Source of the DNA: Leptidea sinapis | Lineage: Eukaryota; Arthropoda; Insecta; Lepidoptera; Pieridae | Direction of reading: 5' to 3' | DNA length: 64,000 nt | Assembly: GCF_905404315.1 (NCBI RefSeq) | Contig: NC_066265.1 | Location: forward strand, 12,881,501 to 12,945,500 | Part shown: piece after piece, positions 22,061 to 34,215 of the stretch | How the letters are laid out: each line of letters opens with the position of its first letter | Position numbering within the stretch: the first letter of the stretch is position 1 | Program-made: the position numbers and the translations under genes | The notes under the pieces: generated by a model | What the model was told of the DNA's origin: nothing | Seen by the model: the letters and a program-made list of their open reading frames with translations, nothing else | Databases searched by the model: none

Positions 22061-25000
22061 TTTTTTTTTTTTGAGAGGAGGAAATACTTTTACGTATTTA
22101 CGCCCCGGAACGGGGCTTATATGCGGAATATGTCGGACTCGAGTGTCCGCGTAGCGGACACCCCATACCGACTAAAACCTCCTCTGTGCTGTTCAGCTCT
22201 GGCTTTCACAGCGAAGTAGGACGTGGGCCGTGGAGGCCGCAAAGACTACGCAACAACAGTCGCGGGGCGTCTCCTAAGGAGACTCGAACCTCAGACCGGC
22301 TATGTGCTTGTGGGAAGTAGAGAGAGTGAAAATGAAGATGAAATGAAGATGAAAGATGAAAAGGTGATAAGAACACACTCGCCGGCGAGTGTGGTGATGT
22401 TTTGTGTAATGTATGTATGTGTTTATGATTGTATGTATGTTTATTTGTATGTATGTAAGTAGTGTAAATGTTAGTGTGCATGTATGTTTGTGTCTGTTTG
22501 TGGAGTGTGTTTGTGATTGTGTAAGTGATGTATGTAAGTCCGTCAGTCAGTCCGTGTGTGAATGAGTGTAGTGAAACGATTACAAGACGAGGACTAGCGT
22601 CTCGTCGGGTATCAAAACAATGTGTGGTGTATCTAGGGTGCGGGCCGCTGACCATCGTCAGAGTGACGAGTGCCAGTGGTTTGCGGTGGTTGACCGCGCC
22701 TACGCCTGCGAAGGCGGTGTGTGCGTGTCTGTGTCGGTGTTTGTGTGGGTGTCGCGTTCGCGATGGTGATGTCGTCATCCGGGTCTACCGTTACGTGTCT
22801 GGGACGTCTTATTGGGTTGAGACTATGGTGAAGGGGGGTGTACCCGCGTGCCTTCCTAACCAAGATGTTGGGATGGTTAGGCGCCTTGTCAAAGAAGCGT
22901 CGCGAGATCTCTTTAAAGTGTTGAGCTATCGTCGGAAGCTCTAGGTCGCGATGAAGGTCAACGTTTCGGATGAACCACGGGGCTCCGGTTGCCATGCGCG
23001 TGAATTTATTTTGAACTACTTGCAAACGATGTAAGTAGCTCGGTCGGGTGTGCGTGAAAACGACGCTTGCGTAGGGGCCGTACGATGGTTTTGTACAGCG
23101 CCACTTTGTGTTTGAGCGGAAGTTTGCTTCGCCCACACACAAGTGGATAAAGGCGACTGAGGACAAATCGGGCTTTATTGCATACCGTATCAATATGTTT
23201 CTTGAAGTTCATATTGCTGTTGAACGTGACTCCTAAGTATTTGTTATCCTTCACCCACGGTATGGGTGTTTCATACAGTTTAATAACGTCGGTCGGTTGT
23301 TTTTTAGCGCGGATGCTATTCGCGTTACCGAAGAGTACCACTGCACTCTTGGTGGGGTTCACTTCAATCCGCCATTTTCTGAACCATTTGCCTAGTTCAT
23401 CGACGGCGGCTTGAAGCACTTTAATGTTCTTGCTCAAGGTTGAGCGGTTGGAGCCAAAGTAGAGTGCCGTGTCGTCAGCGTACTGAGCGAGCTGGACACT
23501 CGGAAACTTGGGAATGTCGCTCGTGAAGAGCGAGAAAAGAGTGGGAGAGAGGACCGAACCTTGTGGCACGCCAGACCTGATGGGTCTGGGTGAGGATAGG
23601 GTGCCCTCTACTCGATATCGGAAGGAGCGATCAGTAAGGTAGGCTTGAATTCTTCAGAATGATGCGCACGAGCCTGTCTGGCACTCCCAGTTGATACAGC
23701 TTGAATACTAAGCCGTTGTGCCATACCTTGTCGAAGGCCTTCGCAACATCGAAAAACACGGCTGCCGTGGTAGCGTGAAATTGACGCCGTATGAGAATGT
23801 ACTCGGTGAGTCGGTGAGCCTGCTGGGGACACGAGTGAGCGGTTCTGAATCCGAACTGTATTTAGGGTATCAGGTTAAGCTCCGCGATGTAATGATTAAG
23901 ACGCGCGAGAATTAATTTTTCGTAAAGTTTCCCGATCGAGTTAATTAAGCTAATAGGCCTATAGCTACTCGGATTAGCTTTAGGTTTATTGGGTTTTGGG
24001 ATACCGATAACAATAGAATCCTTCCATTGTTCGGGGAACGCGCTATTAGACAATAGAATATTAAAAATGGTAACCAATAAAGTAATAAGAGTCGAGGGTA
24101 GGATTTTAAGAACCCTATTGTTTATAGTGTCGGGCCCCGGGGCCTTCTTGAAGTGAAGCTCCTTAATGATTAGCTTCACATCTTCGTAAGAGGTGGGTTT
24201 TATTACATCGCCTGAAGGGCTCAGAGCGGAGCGACGTTCAACTTCACGATCAACTTCGTCAACGTGTGTCGGATCGGCTGCTGCATTTGGAGAGCACTGA
24301 CTCTCGAGACTATCGGCGAGGCATTCAGCCTTCTCATCGTCATCGAGCGCCGGCTGCAGTCCCGGTCTGTCCAAAGGAGGCATGACAGTGGGCGGCTCCT
24401 GTTAGAACGCGCGAGGCAGCTTCCAGAAAGCCACATGTGATGGCTTAAGGTTGCCGAGCAAGCGGTCCCAACGTTCACCGCGGAGTTCCGCGATACGTTC
24501 CCGTACCACCCGCTGTAGATAGCGCAGGTGGCGCCTATTTTCAACCGATGGATACCTATCGTAAAGTCTAGCTCTGTGCTTCTGTGTGAGTTCCTGACCT
24601 CTGGAGGCAGGTTTAGGCGATGCGGTTGTATCGTCGGAACCTGCCTGGAGCAGGCCTTGATCCTATTCTGTATATGTGACGTCACATGAGAGATAGCACT
24701 GTGAGCCGTGTCGACCGAGTCGATGACGTCCGGTATAAGTTCAAGGTCGTCGGACTTGATAGACTCGAGATCCTTTTCCAGCCGTTGCCAGTCGATCACT
24801 GTTTTCGTCGGTGGTTGAAAGTTAACCGGTGGGCCTAGATTTAGGACGACGGGCCGGTGGTCTGACTCTAATTCTTGAAAAACCTCGATTGAATTTACAT
24901 TGAGCGTTACGTTTTTAAGTAACGCAACGTCTAGAATGTCGGGTCGGTGCGCGACGTTATCCGGATAACGTGTTGGTTCGTCGGGTGCTATTACTGAAAA

Positions 25001-25417
25001 GTTCAGCGTGTCTGTCAGCGAATCTAATAAGATTCCGTTTCTATTTGTGGCTCTACTGTTCCAGCTGGAGTGTTTGGCGTTAAGATCGCCGCCCAATATG
25101 ACTGCGGCCCCGTGGCCGAGTAATGCTTCTATATCTGTGTATAATACTTGTTTGTTAGGCGGAAGATAAGCTGAAATAACAGTGATCGGCTGGTGATTCG
25201 CCATACTGACTCGGATGGCAGAGGCCTCGATGTTAGTGAGGACCGGAGGATCTATTGGTATGCAGTGTAGAGACCTTTTAAAATAAATGAGGGTACCGCC
25301 CATACGGGTGGTGCGATAATTCCTGACTAAGTTATAATTAGCGATACGCGGATCGCGTATACGTGGTTTTATAAATGTCTCTTGCACTAAGAATAGGTCT
25401 AATTGATGTTCGTAAGC
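22061..25417 (-). mobile_element. 5'-truncated Jockey-clade LINE inserted in the 5' LTR
   Basis: On the minus strand the element starts mid-way into an AP-endonuclease domain (25417-24850; VQETFIKPRIRDPRIANYN, GGDLNAKHSSWNS, LESDHRPVVLNL). A reverse transcriptase follows (24383-23862 with KAPGPDTINNRVLK and YRPISLINSIGKLYEKLI; 23569-23006 with PQGSVLSPTLFSLF and the catalytic box LAQYADDTALYFG), then a C-terminal part with several frame changes (23193-22633). The 3' untranslated part contains GTATGT microsatellite-like runs (about 22410-22460) and ends in A12 (complement at 22061-22072). The endonuclease lacks its N-terminus and ORF1 is absent, so it was dead on arrival. It resembles Bombyx Jockey-clade elements such as BMC1. 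Confidence 0.88.
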
Positions 25418-25454
25418 GTTGTTTTATTTAATCGTCAAACGCTCAGTCTCTAAA
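25418..25454 (+). repeat. 5' LTR, downstream part (37 bp)
   Basis: GTTGTTTTATTTAATCG onwards matches 30505-30541 of the 3' LTR. 412 + 350 deleted + 37 bp equals the 799-bp length of the 3' LTR. Confidence 0.85.
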
Positions 25455-25455
25455 G

Positions 25456-25469
25456 TGGTGACCCCGAAC
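25456..25469 (+). promoter_or_regulatory. Primer-binding site (tRNA-Trp-like)
   Basis: TGGTGACCCCGAAC lies one base inside the 5' LTR. It agrees with the tRNA-Trp primer site reported for CsRn1-clade elements. Confidence 0.75.
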
Positions 25470-25545
25470 AAGAACACCGACGGAAGGAACCCGAACAAGA
25501 ACACCGACGGAAGGAACCCGAACAAGAACGCCGACGGAAGGAAGC
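25467..25545 (+). repeat. 27-bp tandem repeat directly after the primer site
   Basis: Three near-perfect units beginning AACAAGAACACCGACGGAAG, the third with small changes. The first overlaps the end of the primer-binding motif. Confidence 0.75.
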
Positions 25546-25738
25546 CAGAACAGAAGAATACCGAACCTCTGCCCGGCTACACATCGAAGAACAGCTTCAC
25601 CAGCTCGATGAAACGAAGAATTCCTGTTCGACGAATCTCTGCTCGAGGAATATCAACCCGACGAAGAAATGGAAGACAAACCAGGCTCAGCGCCTCCCAG
25701 CGCCCACCGCGACAGAAATCTCCACCATTTCACTGTCG

Positions 25739-26551
25739 ATGCGCATACCACCATTTTGGCGGGAAAATCCGCGATTGTGGTATCACAGCTTTGAAGCCGC
25801 CACCGATGATCTCAAGAGGAGTCAAGCCCAGATGACACAGATGGTGCTTGTCCAATTAGAAAAGGCTGACATCGAACAAATCTCCGACATCCTATTTAAC
25901 ATACCGAGAGACAAACAATATTCAGCAATCAAGGAACGTCTCATATCGATGTATGAAGAATCCGACAGCCGCAAGTTCCAGAAGCTACTCGCCGAGATGG
26001 AGCTTGGAGACCAGAAGCCTTCACAGCTACTGCGACGCATGCGTAACCTTGCAAGGGACAAGGTTACTGACTCCACCCTCCGCATGATGTGGAGTAAGCT
26101 GCTGCCAGTCCACGTCCGCTCCGTGCTCGCCGTCAGCGAGTCATTCAGTGCGCAGTCTACGCTGGAGGAACTAGCGTTGCTTGCTGACACGATGATGGAG
26201 CAAATCCAGGAGGTAGCAGCCGTCTCCAGCCAGCCACCAGCCGTCTCCAGCCAGCCACCAGCATCAGGTCCAGAATCATCGACGTCAAAGCAGGTAGAGC
26301 ACACACAATTCCTTATTAACGAGATACGAAAACTATCACTAGAAGTCGCCGAACTCAAGTCAAGGCCATCTCAACACTATCATCACCACCGATTTCGCTC
26401 GTCATCTCGCAATAGAACTTCGTCACAACACCGTTCCCGCACACTCAATAGCTCACCAACACATTACTGCTATTACCATCGCCGATTTGGAAGTGAAGCA
26501 CGACGTTGTACTACGCCCTGCAGCTTCAAGAAAGAGCCGTCGGGAAACTAG
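25739..26551 (+). pseudogene. gag: Gag of CsRn1-type LTR retrotransposon, N-terminus apparently frameshifted
   Basis: Gag forms the retrotransposon particle. The frame opens with RIPPFWRENPRLWYHSFEA, the usual start of CsRn1/Kabuki Gag cores. A helical capsid-like region follows (KPSQLLRRMRNLARDKV, then EELALLADTMMEQI), then a directly repeated AVSSQPPAVSSQPPA segment, then a histidine/arginine-rich stretch. It ends with the CHCC-type motif YCYYHRRFGSEARRCTTPCS. The expected residues before the core lie in a different frame (from the ATG at 25669), suggesting a one-base frameshift near 25737. Gag overlaps Pol by about 46 bp with Pol in the -1 frame. Confidence 0.8.
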
Positions 26552-29500
26552 AACGGACGCTAGCAGCGGCGGAACCCGGCGTCCTTCACACTTCATACCG
26601 CCTTTTTGTCACAGACAAGAAAACAAAGATGTCATTCTTCGTAGATACCGGTGCTAATATATCCGTCCTACCAAGAAAAATAGGCCTGAAAGCAACGCCT
26701 CTCCCATTTAAATTGTACGCTGCAAACAACACAACAATTTCAACTTATGGTGAGAAAACATTAGAACTCGATCTCAACCTCCGTCGACCATACAAGTGGA
26801 AGTTTATTGTAGCTGACGTCACGAAACCAATATTAGGTGCCGATTTTCTCAACCACCATCAGCTTATCGTAGACTTAAAAAATCGAAGATTAATTGATGC
26901 CGTCACAAATTTAAAAAAAAAAATCAACGCGCCATTAATGTCAACGACCTCACCCACAATACGAAGTATCGATATACAGGCCCCGTACCACGCGATACTC
27001 GCCGAATTCCCCGGTACCACGAGATTAACATCGATGCAATTATCGCCAAAAATTTACGTGGAACATTATATTGAAACACAAGGACCTCCATTACATTGCC
27101 GTGCTCGTCCCATTCCACCTCATCGTTATGAAATAGTGAAGAAAGAATTCGAAAACATGATGCAACAAGGACTCTGCAGACCGAGTAAAAGTCCATGGTC
27201 TTCACCAGTCCATATAGTACCTAAGAAGAATGGAGATATACGGGTATGTGGTGATTATAGACGATTGAACAGCATAACCAAACCCGATCGTTATCCAGTG
27301 CCGAGAGTCAAGGACTTCACCCATCATCTGTCTGGCAAAACAATAATCTCCACAATCGACCTCAACCGTGCTTACCAATAATTGAAGACCAGGGAACAGG
27401 ACATAGAGAAGACAGCTATCATCACACCAATGGGTTTATTCGAATTTCCTCGCATGTGTCCTGGTCTGAAGAATGCGGGACAAACATTTCAGCGATTTAT
27501 TCACGAAGTGCTCCGTGGATTAGACTACGTTTTCCCATTCATCGACGATTTGCTCATAGCCTCAGCAAACGAGACAGAGCATCGCGATCACCTAAGAACA
27601 GTTCTTAGAAGATTGGAAGAAAACGGTATCACTATCAACCCCGCGAAGTGTAACTTAGGCAAAACAGAAGTCAAATTTCTTGGATACATCGTATCAAAAA
27701 ACGGTATACAGCCACCAGAAGAGAAGATTAAAGCCATTACCGAATATTCAAAACCGAAAACCATAGAAGGTTTAAGACGATTTCTAGGCATGTTAAATTT
27801 CTATCGTGACCACATACCGAATGCCGCATCAATACAAGCTCCGCTAAACGCTTACCTACACCATGTCAAGAAACGTGATAAAACAATAATTGAATAGACC
27901 GACGAAGCATCACAATCATTCGAAGAGTGCAAGAATAGTATATCCAAAGCTACCTTACTCGCTCACCCATCACATGATGCCCCTATCGCAATATTCTGCG
28001 ATGCGTCTGACAATGCAGTAGGTGCAGTCCTACAACAATACATCGAAAATAATTGGCAACCACTCGGTTACTTCTCAAAGAAATTCTCAGAGGCGGAGAA
28101 GAAATACTCAGCGTATGACAGAGAACTCTCAGCCGTCTATAAGTCAGTGAAACATTTCCGTAAGATGTTTGAAGGACGTGAATTAATTATATTCACAGAC
28201 CACAAACCCCTCACATTCGCTATGAATAAAACACATACTGCAAACGAAACGCCACGCCGAACGCGCCAATTATTATTCATCAGTGAATTCACAACCGATA
28301 TTCGACACATCAGTGGAAAAAACAATATTATTGCCGACGCATTAAGTCGAATAGAAACAATAACAGTGTCACCTACGATCGACTACAGCGAATTATCAAT
28401 CGCACAAGAGAGAGACAGCAGCATAACACAACTCATTCAACAACCAAACTTAACCTTCAAGAAAATAAATGTACCTAACACGAACCTAGAATTATATTGC
28501 GAAACATCAACAAGTCATGTACGTCCTTACATACCTACAGAATTCCGCAAACAATTTTTTAATAGTGTACATAATATTACTCACCCAGGAATACGAACAT
28601 CACGTAAATAAATATCTCAAAAATTCTTTTGGCCATCAATGAATATCGACATCGGGAAGTGGAGCAACACTTGTATAAATTGTCAGGAAAGGAAAATACA
28701 ACGCCACACAGTCAGCAAAATTCAATGTTTTGACGCAAGCGATCGTTTTCAGCATATACACATAGATATTGTTGGACCTCTACCTATCTCTGCTCAAGGA
28801 CATCGTTATCTGATAACAATGATCGACAGACATACTGGTTGGCCTGAGGCAATCCCTAGCGACAATATTACAGCCGAGACAATTGCAGATATCATATACA
28901 ATCACTGGATCTCAAGATTTGGATGCCCAGCGACACTAACAAGCGATCAAGGTCGACAATTCGAAAGCTCTCTGTTTACCAACCTCATGAAAACTATGGG
29001 AGTTAAACGGATACGAAGTACTAGCTATAACCCAAATAGTAACGGGAAGGTAGAACGCTTTCATCGTTGCTTGAAGACAGCCCTTCGTTCAAGGTTAACG
29101 AACACCTGTGCATGGGTCAATGAACTACCAACCGTATTATTAGGCCTGCGCGCAGTTCTACGATCGGACACAGGCGTTAGCGCCGCCGAACTAACATACG
29201 GCTATAACCTTCGTCTACCAAGTAATTTCTTCGACATAAACACACAAACATCATCTACCTCATTGGATCATACCTACGTTGATAAATTACGTACCCATAT
29301 CGCAGCTAATAAACCACACTCACCTACTTCACATCGTAATAACAAACACATATTCGTTCATCAAGACTTACATACATGCAGTCATGTGTTTATTAGAATA
29401 GATTCAGTAAAACCACCATATGAAGGACCGTACCGTGTTATCAAACGAAGCGGTAAAGTTTATACCATTCAGTTACCAGGTCGACAAAAAACATATCGAT

Positions 29501-29732
29501 CGACCGTTTAAAACCTGCATATTTATTAAATGAAACTGAAGATAACAATACATTATATTCATTACCTTTACCTGTACAAGTCACCCAAAACCTTACTGAT
29601 ACCATACCTAACAAACATACCACCAATACCCAAACTACCACGTTACCGGACCCTACGAACAACTTGACGACCCAGCCTATCAAAATGTCAAGGACAGGCC
29701 GACTCATCAAGTTGCCGGTGCGTTTCACTTGA
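26506..29732 (+). pseudogene. pol: Pol of CsRn1-type LTR retrotransposon (PR-RT-RH-IN), with stops and a frameshift
   Basis: This is one continuous frame apart from three stops at 27379-27381, 27895-27897 and 28609-28611. Domains in order: protease (FFVDTGANISVLPRK, about 26635-26680); reverse transcriptase (VPKKNGDIRVCGDYRRLNSI, then the active-site box FIDDLLIAS near 27540); RNase H (FCDASDNAVGAVLQQY, YDRELSAVYKSVKHFRKMFE, FTDHKPLTF); integrase HHCC finger around 28570-28690 (HPGIR, CINCQERK) and a D,D,E core (IDIVGPLP, TSDQGRQFESS, NGKVERFHR). At about 29490 a one-base frameshift moves the C-terminal tail to another frame, which ends in TGA at 29730. The element therefore cannot make a full Pol. 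No envelope gene is present. Confidence 0.88.
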
Positions 29733-29742
29733 AGGGGAATCC

Positions 29743-30541
29743 TGTAGCTGTACCTACAACCAATAATATCAATTAATACAAATGTCTAATACCTAACTTG
29801 TAACGTAGCATTATAGATCGTAGAAATAGTAATCGTGCATAATAACTGTAATAAGCGTATGCCGAAAGATTCGTTCTGACAAGAACATTTTATTTTATAT
29901 AACGTAATATTAGCTCTGACAAGAACATTTTATTTTATATAACGTAATATTAGCTCTGATAAGAACCATTTCATAATGCTGTACATCAACTCATAGAATC
30001 ATACAGATCACCAGTAGTCATCGCAGTGAAGTTTCAAGCATCGTACTTTCTCTCGACGATCGCAGATATACTCACGTGATCAGTCATATGCTCCGCGTTA
30101 CACAACCGCACAGCAAGGCCGAGCGTCCTCGAATGAAGCGTCGGGACTCGGGGGTCGATCGCTATTCATGCAATTTTAATCAATGAGCAACAGCCGTAGG
30201 TGCGGAATGCTCATTGACATCGTATGATCGACGTTCGACGCGAGTTTACACAAACTGCGAAAGTATTAGTTTTAGAGCGTGATAGAACACATAATATTAT
30301 TCTCAAATCTTATTGAATGAAACGTTTTACTATTGGTTAAAATGTAAGCTCTAGTATTGGTGTGTATTTTCTAAACTTGTAAATATTTTTTAAGTAACGA
30401 TTGTAATTGGGTAACTAGTTTTAAGGATTTTGTATATATATCGTGTAACTTTTTAATAAATCATATCTTCCATATATCTTCCACATATTCCTCACAGTCA
30501 AACAGTTGTTTTATTTAATCGCCAAACGCTCAGTCTCTAAA
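29743..30541 (+). repeat. 3' LTR (799 bp)
   Basis: Begins TGTAGCTGTACC after the purine tract and ends CAGTCTCTAAA, followed by the GTAT duplication. It has the same 40-bp tandem unit (29875, 29915, partial 29955). It should contain the retrotransposon promoter and polyadenylation signals, such as TTTTTAATAAATC near 30450. Confidence 0.88.
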
Positions 30542-30545
30542 GTAT

Positions 30546-31438
30546 GATTCATAGCGTCGTGATCACCTTATTAATTGACACATACTGAAAAATTCATGTG
30601 AGTATACTTCGTTCTTCGGGAGAACGAGACAGTTATTTTTGGTGACTTTTTAAATTCAAAAATTTTTTGTGAGGAAATATATATTTATTTAATCGAAGTG
30701 GTTACTCACGTTATTTATACATCTCTGCCATATTAATCCTTAAATCCCAAAGTTTGGGATCAACCTCTGGCCAACTGGACTGAACATGAATTATTACCAT
30801 ATAAAAAATGAAATTAATGTCTCTAATTTCATTGCCTTTTTTCTTATTACAGGTTTTACAAAATTTATTCAAATGAGGCCTGTAGCATACAGGCCTCACC
30901 CGAAACTGGGCTCGTAACTAAACACTAAAACTAATATGTTTTACACTTATAACACAACACACACACGCACTTTCACCAAACCACACACGCACAAACACCA
31001 CGTTATTAGAAGTAAGTTCTACAAAATAGTATTATTATAAACTAATTTAAATTCTGTGGATTTTGTAATATTTTAAATAAATAAATATAATTTACACTAT
31101 ACTAAAAATTTGAAAACTTAAAATTTAAAAAATTTGATAATTAAAATTTCAAAAATTTGAATTTTTATTCAGCGAAAGAAAATACGACTGACGACAGTCG
31201 ATCCTGCCCGCCCTTTTTTTAACTTTTTTGATTTGGGGGCTGATACGTTCGTTGCCAATTCTCTAATTTAAAAAATAATTAACAAATGACAATTGACATC
31301 TGACACAAAAAAAATTAGTTTTATTGTAATTTGTAAGCAACAATACAAACACGTGAAATAACTAATTATTATTTTACATAGGTGCTTTGATTTTTAATCA
31401 TATTTTAATTGTAAATTGTTTGAAACAGTACCACAAAA
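30546..31438. other. Intergenic region upstream of CCDC86
   Basis: Contains a repeat tail at 30957-31090. The CCDC86 promoter should lie in 31100-31438, an A/T-rich tract with no clear TATA element. Confidence 0.4.
30957..31090 (+). mobile_element. 3' end of a retroelement with (AAAT)n tail
   Basis: CTACAAAATAGTATTATTAT followed by a TCTGTGGATTTTG block and AAATAAATAAATA matches 50329-50492 closely. The simple-repeat tail suggests a non-LTR element or SINE 3' end. Confidence 0.5.
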
Positions 31439-32801
31439 ATGGCAAATGAAAATGAAACCGAAGATAAAGTGCTGTCTATATTAACAAATTTGAAACAACA
31501 AGAACAACCTAGTGAATCTAAAATTAGCAAGAATGAGAAGAAAAAACCCAAAAAGAGTGCAACTGAAGTATCTCTGCGTGGAAAACCTAAGTCAGGGAGA
31601 TTTTGGAAATCTAAAAAAGAAAGGTCAGTTACATACAATTGAAGTAGTATAACAAAAATTATTCTGGTATTTTACATAGCTGACAATTTTCTCTTTAAAT
31701 GAATCAAAGAAACATGCTCTATTCAATATAGAATAGAAGCGGTATAGCAATTATTCTGTTGAGTAGAGTTATCTAGGCTGTCGTATAAGACAAATAGAGA
31801 ACATGCAAACTGGGTGTTCTCATGCAATGACATGTGGCGACAGCTTTATTTAAAAAAAATATAAATCGGTAATAATAACATATCAGTAGTTAAGAATATA
31901 ATCTCATTATTCAGATGGATATTATTCTAGTCAACAACTGCTTTTTTGTTTTCTTGTGTCAGAAGTCTTCAATATATTTTGTGGCATCAATTGATTTAGA
32001 ATAGTGTCTAGATGCTCTTTGAAAATAAAAATGAAGTTCCCCTCAAAAATTTACAATAGTTAAAAACAACTATTAAAAAAAGGGGATTTAGGATTTTGCA
32101 ATTATCTTAAGATATTCATTTTTTTTTTCAATATTCAAAAAGATGTGGAAATTTTCTAAAACAAAAGTCTCAACTTGCATGCTCTATGACCATTTTATAT
32201 AATTTTTCCAGAAAATAGAGTCAAAAATGGCTACTCACTTGTAAACCTTGCCAATTTTAGATACCTTTATAATAGTGTGCCTTTATTTCAAAATGTAACC
32301 TAAGAAATGAAAATATTTAGGTACTTACTGGGTAAATGAAAAAATAATAATAATTAACAGGCCATAAAATTATTTTTAGTGGTGTTACCATAAATCCATG
32401 TAAAATATAGTATAGGAATATTTAAACTACATAATATAATGATTATTAAGTGTAAAAATAATTTATTTACATATATCCATCATCAATTTTAATTTTACAG
32501 GTTTAATTCTATTAACAAAACAAAAGGCATAAGGCTGAACTTTGAAAAGAAAGCAGCTTTGCGAATTGAACTTCAAAATGTAAAAAATCTTTCCCATCAA
32601 CTTAAAAATCAACAAAAAGAAAAAGAAGAAGCCCGCAAAGAAAAGAGAAGAGAGAACTTAAAACGCACCGAGGAAAACAAAAGAAAGTCAGAAATTGTTC
32701 AAGTTATTACAAATACAAAGAAACTAAAACGGATGAAGAAGAAACAGCTGAGGTTTATTGAGAAGAGGGATACAAGTCAGATTATAAATGCAAATAAATA
32801 A
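31439..32801 (+). CDS. CCDC86: CCDC86 (Cgr1-family nucleolar protein), two exons
   Basis: The conserved C-terminal domain matches yeast Cgr1, which is needed for 60S rRNA processing. The animal protein CCDC86/cyclon is nucleolar and coats mitotic chromosomes. Exons are 31439-31623 and 32501-32801 (GT-AG, phase consistent, donor GTCAGT), giving 161 aa. The N-terminus is acidic (MANENETEDKVLSILTN) and leads to basic KKKPKKSATEVSLRGKPKSG and RFWKSKK, the usual 'GKPKSGR-W' entry to the domain. Exon 2 is a long Lys/Glu/Arg helix (KEKEEARKEKRRENLKRTEE), ending EIVQVITNTKKLKRMKKKQL then RFIEKRDTSQI. It is shorter than the human protein (about 360 aa) because the low-complexity N-terminal part is reduced. 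Confidence 0.93.
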
Positions 32802-33884
32802 GGTGTTGAAAAGTTAGTTTTTTAATTCAACAGATATAGCCAGTTGGGGTTAAGCCCATGTTGGGGTAATATTTTGTTGTGGCTCAATGTGGTTGGGCAA
32901 AATGTATTCCAATCAATAAAAAATATTTATTAAGCTCATCTAATGGTAAAAGATAACCACCTACTGTGGAAGGGTGGGTAAGTAAAAAGGGTGTATTTGT
33001 TTAAATAATAGTCACTATTCATTCATTCATCATCTGTGTGAGCAATAACCTACATTGTAAAGATTTTTATTTTAAATAATCAAAATTAACTTGGCTCATA
33101 TCTCCCTCCAATAGCAGCATATGCAAAGTGCTTTTGAATCACTATGCTTTGTTAAACATAATTTTCAGGTTCTTTCAACTCGGTAACACTGCACAAGAAT
33201 GTTCATAGAAAACCCCTCTGTGGAGGAATATCCAGATGGAGAGGATGATATCCAAGTTGGTGGCAAGTGGTAATCAAATAAGTATTAAGCCCTATTTAAG
33301 ACATGACATCCTAATAATGAAAGATCAATATTAATCCTCAAAAAAATTTTTTTATAAAATGAAAACTACTAGACCAAACGATGTAAAATTTTTATGGGAC
33401 CAAAGGGCATCTGTTCCACATCGAACTAAAGAAGAATTACGTAAATTTAATCATAAATCTCTGAGTAATTGGTGTACATACATAAAAAAATACCCATTGA
33501 ATTGAGAGCCCCCTCTTTTTTGAAATCGGTTATGCTATTTTAAATAATTTCGTGTTATGATATAAATACTATGATATACATACCTACAAAATGTTGTCAT
33601 TAAATAGAATGACAATACACAAACAAAACATGTGAAATGAAATTATTTATTTTAGTTTGGAATAGGGTATGTCCAGATCATATATATTACAATGTGTCCT
33701 CTATCCAGCTTAAATTAAAGGCATGCAATAACTTTACAATACACTTCTTTAAATATTCATATTATTAAAAGTATAGATTTTTTCACTCCAATATTTTTCC
33801 AGGTCATGTTAATTCTTCTGGCTAGTTTGTCTGTGTGAATTGTGTTCCAAGTTATATAGAGTTCTGTATGTATTCAGTGAGTGT
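32802..33884. other. Intergenic downstream of CCDC86
   Basis: Holds the CCDC86 3' UTR (AATAAA-like sequence near 32917) and a fragment at about 33340-33540 related to the foldback family of 10365-11324 (ends CCCCCTCTTTTTTGAAATCG). Nothing else recognised. Confidence 0.4.
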
Positions 33885-34215
33885 GCTGTTTTTTGACATG
33901 TGATTTATTTAAATATTCATTAATACAATAAAACATATTGTCACCAGCCATTTGAAGTCTTGGTATAAACATTTTATTTGACAGTATTTTCAAGTCCTCA
34001 GGCAATTTGTTATATAATTTTATACACATGTTATGGCTAAGAAAAAGTGTTGATTTAGGACAATGTTTCAAAACCGGTCAATGCGGCTGTCTTGTTACTC
34101 TTGCATTCACCCCAACAGCTGATGTTAAAAGATATCTGTAGTTACGCACAAATTCGCAAGCCTCGAAAATGTACATACATGGAAGATTTAGATTTTTCTT
34201 TATAGTTCATCTGAC
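33885..34215 (-). mobile_element. LINE C-terminal coding remnant
   Basis: On the minus strand NLPCMYIFEACEFVRNYRYL is followed, after a stop, by KHCPKSTLFLSHNMCIKLYN, then KLPEDLK and FYCINEYLN. This is the pattern of the region after the reverse transcriptase in Jockey/CR1-group LINEs. One in-frame stop; the rest of the element is missing. Confidence 0.5.

Larger units (their letters stand above)
21649..30541 (+). mobile_element. CsRn1/Kabuki-type Ty3 LTR retrotransposon, complete span, inactivated
   Basis: The element is bounded by LTRs with a GTAT target duplication (21645-21648 and 30542-30545). It carries a tRNA-Trp-like primer site TGGTGACCCCGAAC (25456-25469), a gag frame, a pol frame offset by -1, and a purine tract (GAAGGGGAAT) before the 3' LTR. 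The CHCC-type Gag zinc motif and the primer site point to the CsRn1 clade, which includes Bombyx Kabuki. A LINE sits in the 5' LTR. Pol has three in-frame stops and a late frameshift, so the copy is dead although the LTRs differ at only about four of 449 comparable positions. Confidence 0.88.

Noticed and set aside
22206..22944. Overlapping long frames on both strands, one rich in Thr/His
   Set aside because: They lie in the 3' part of the Jockey LINE; the GTATGT-type repeats produce long but meaningless frames.
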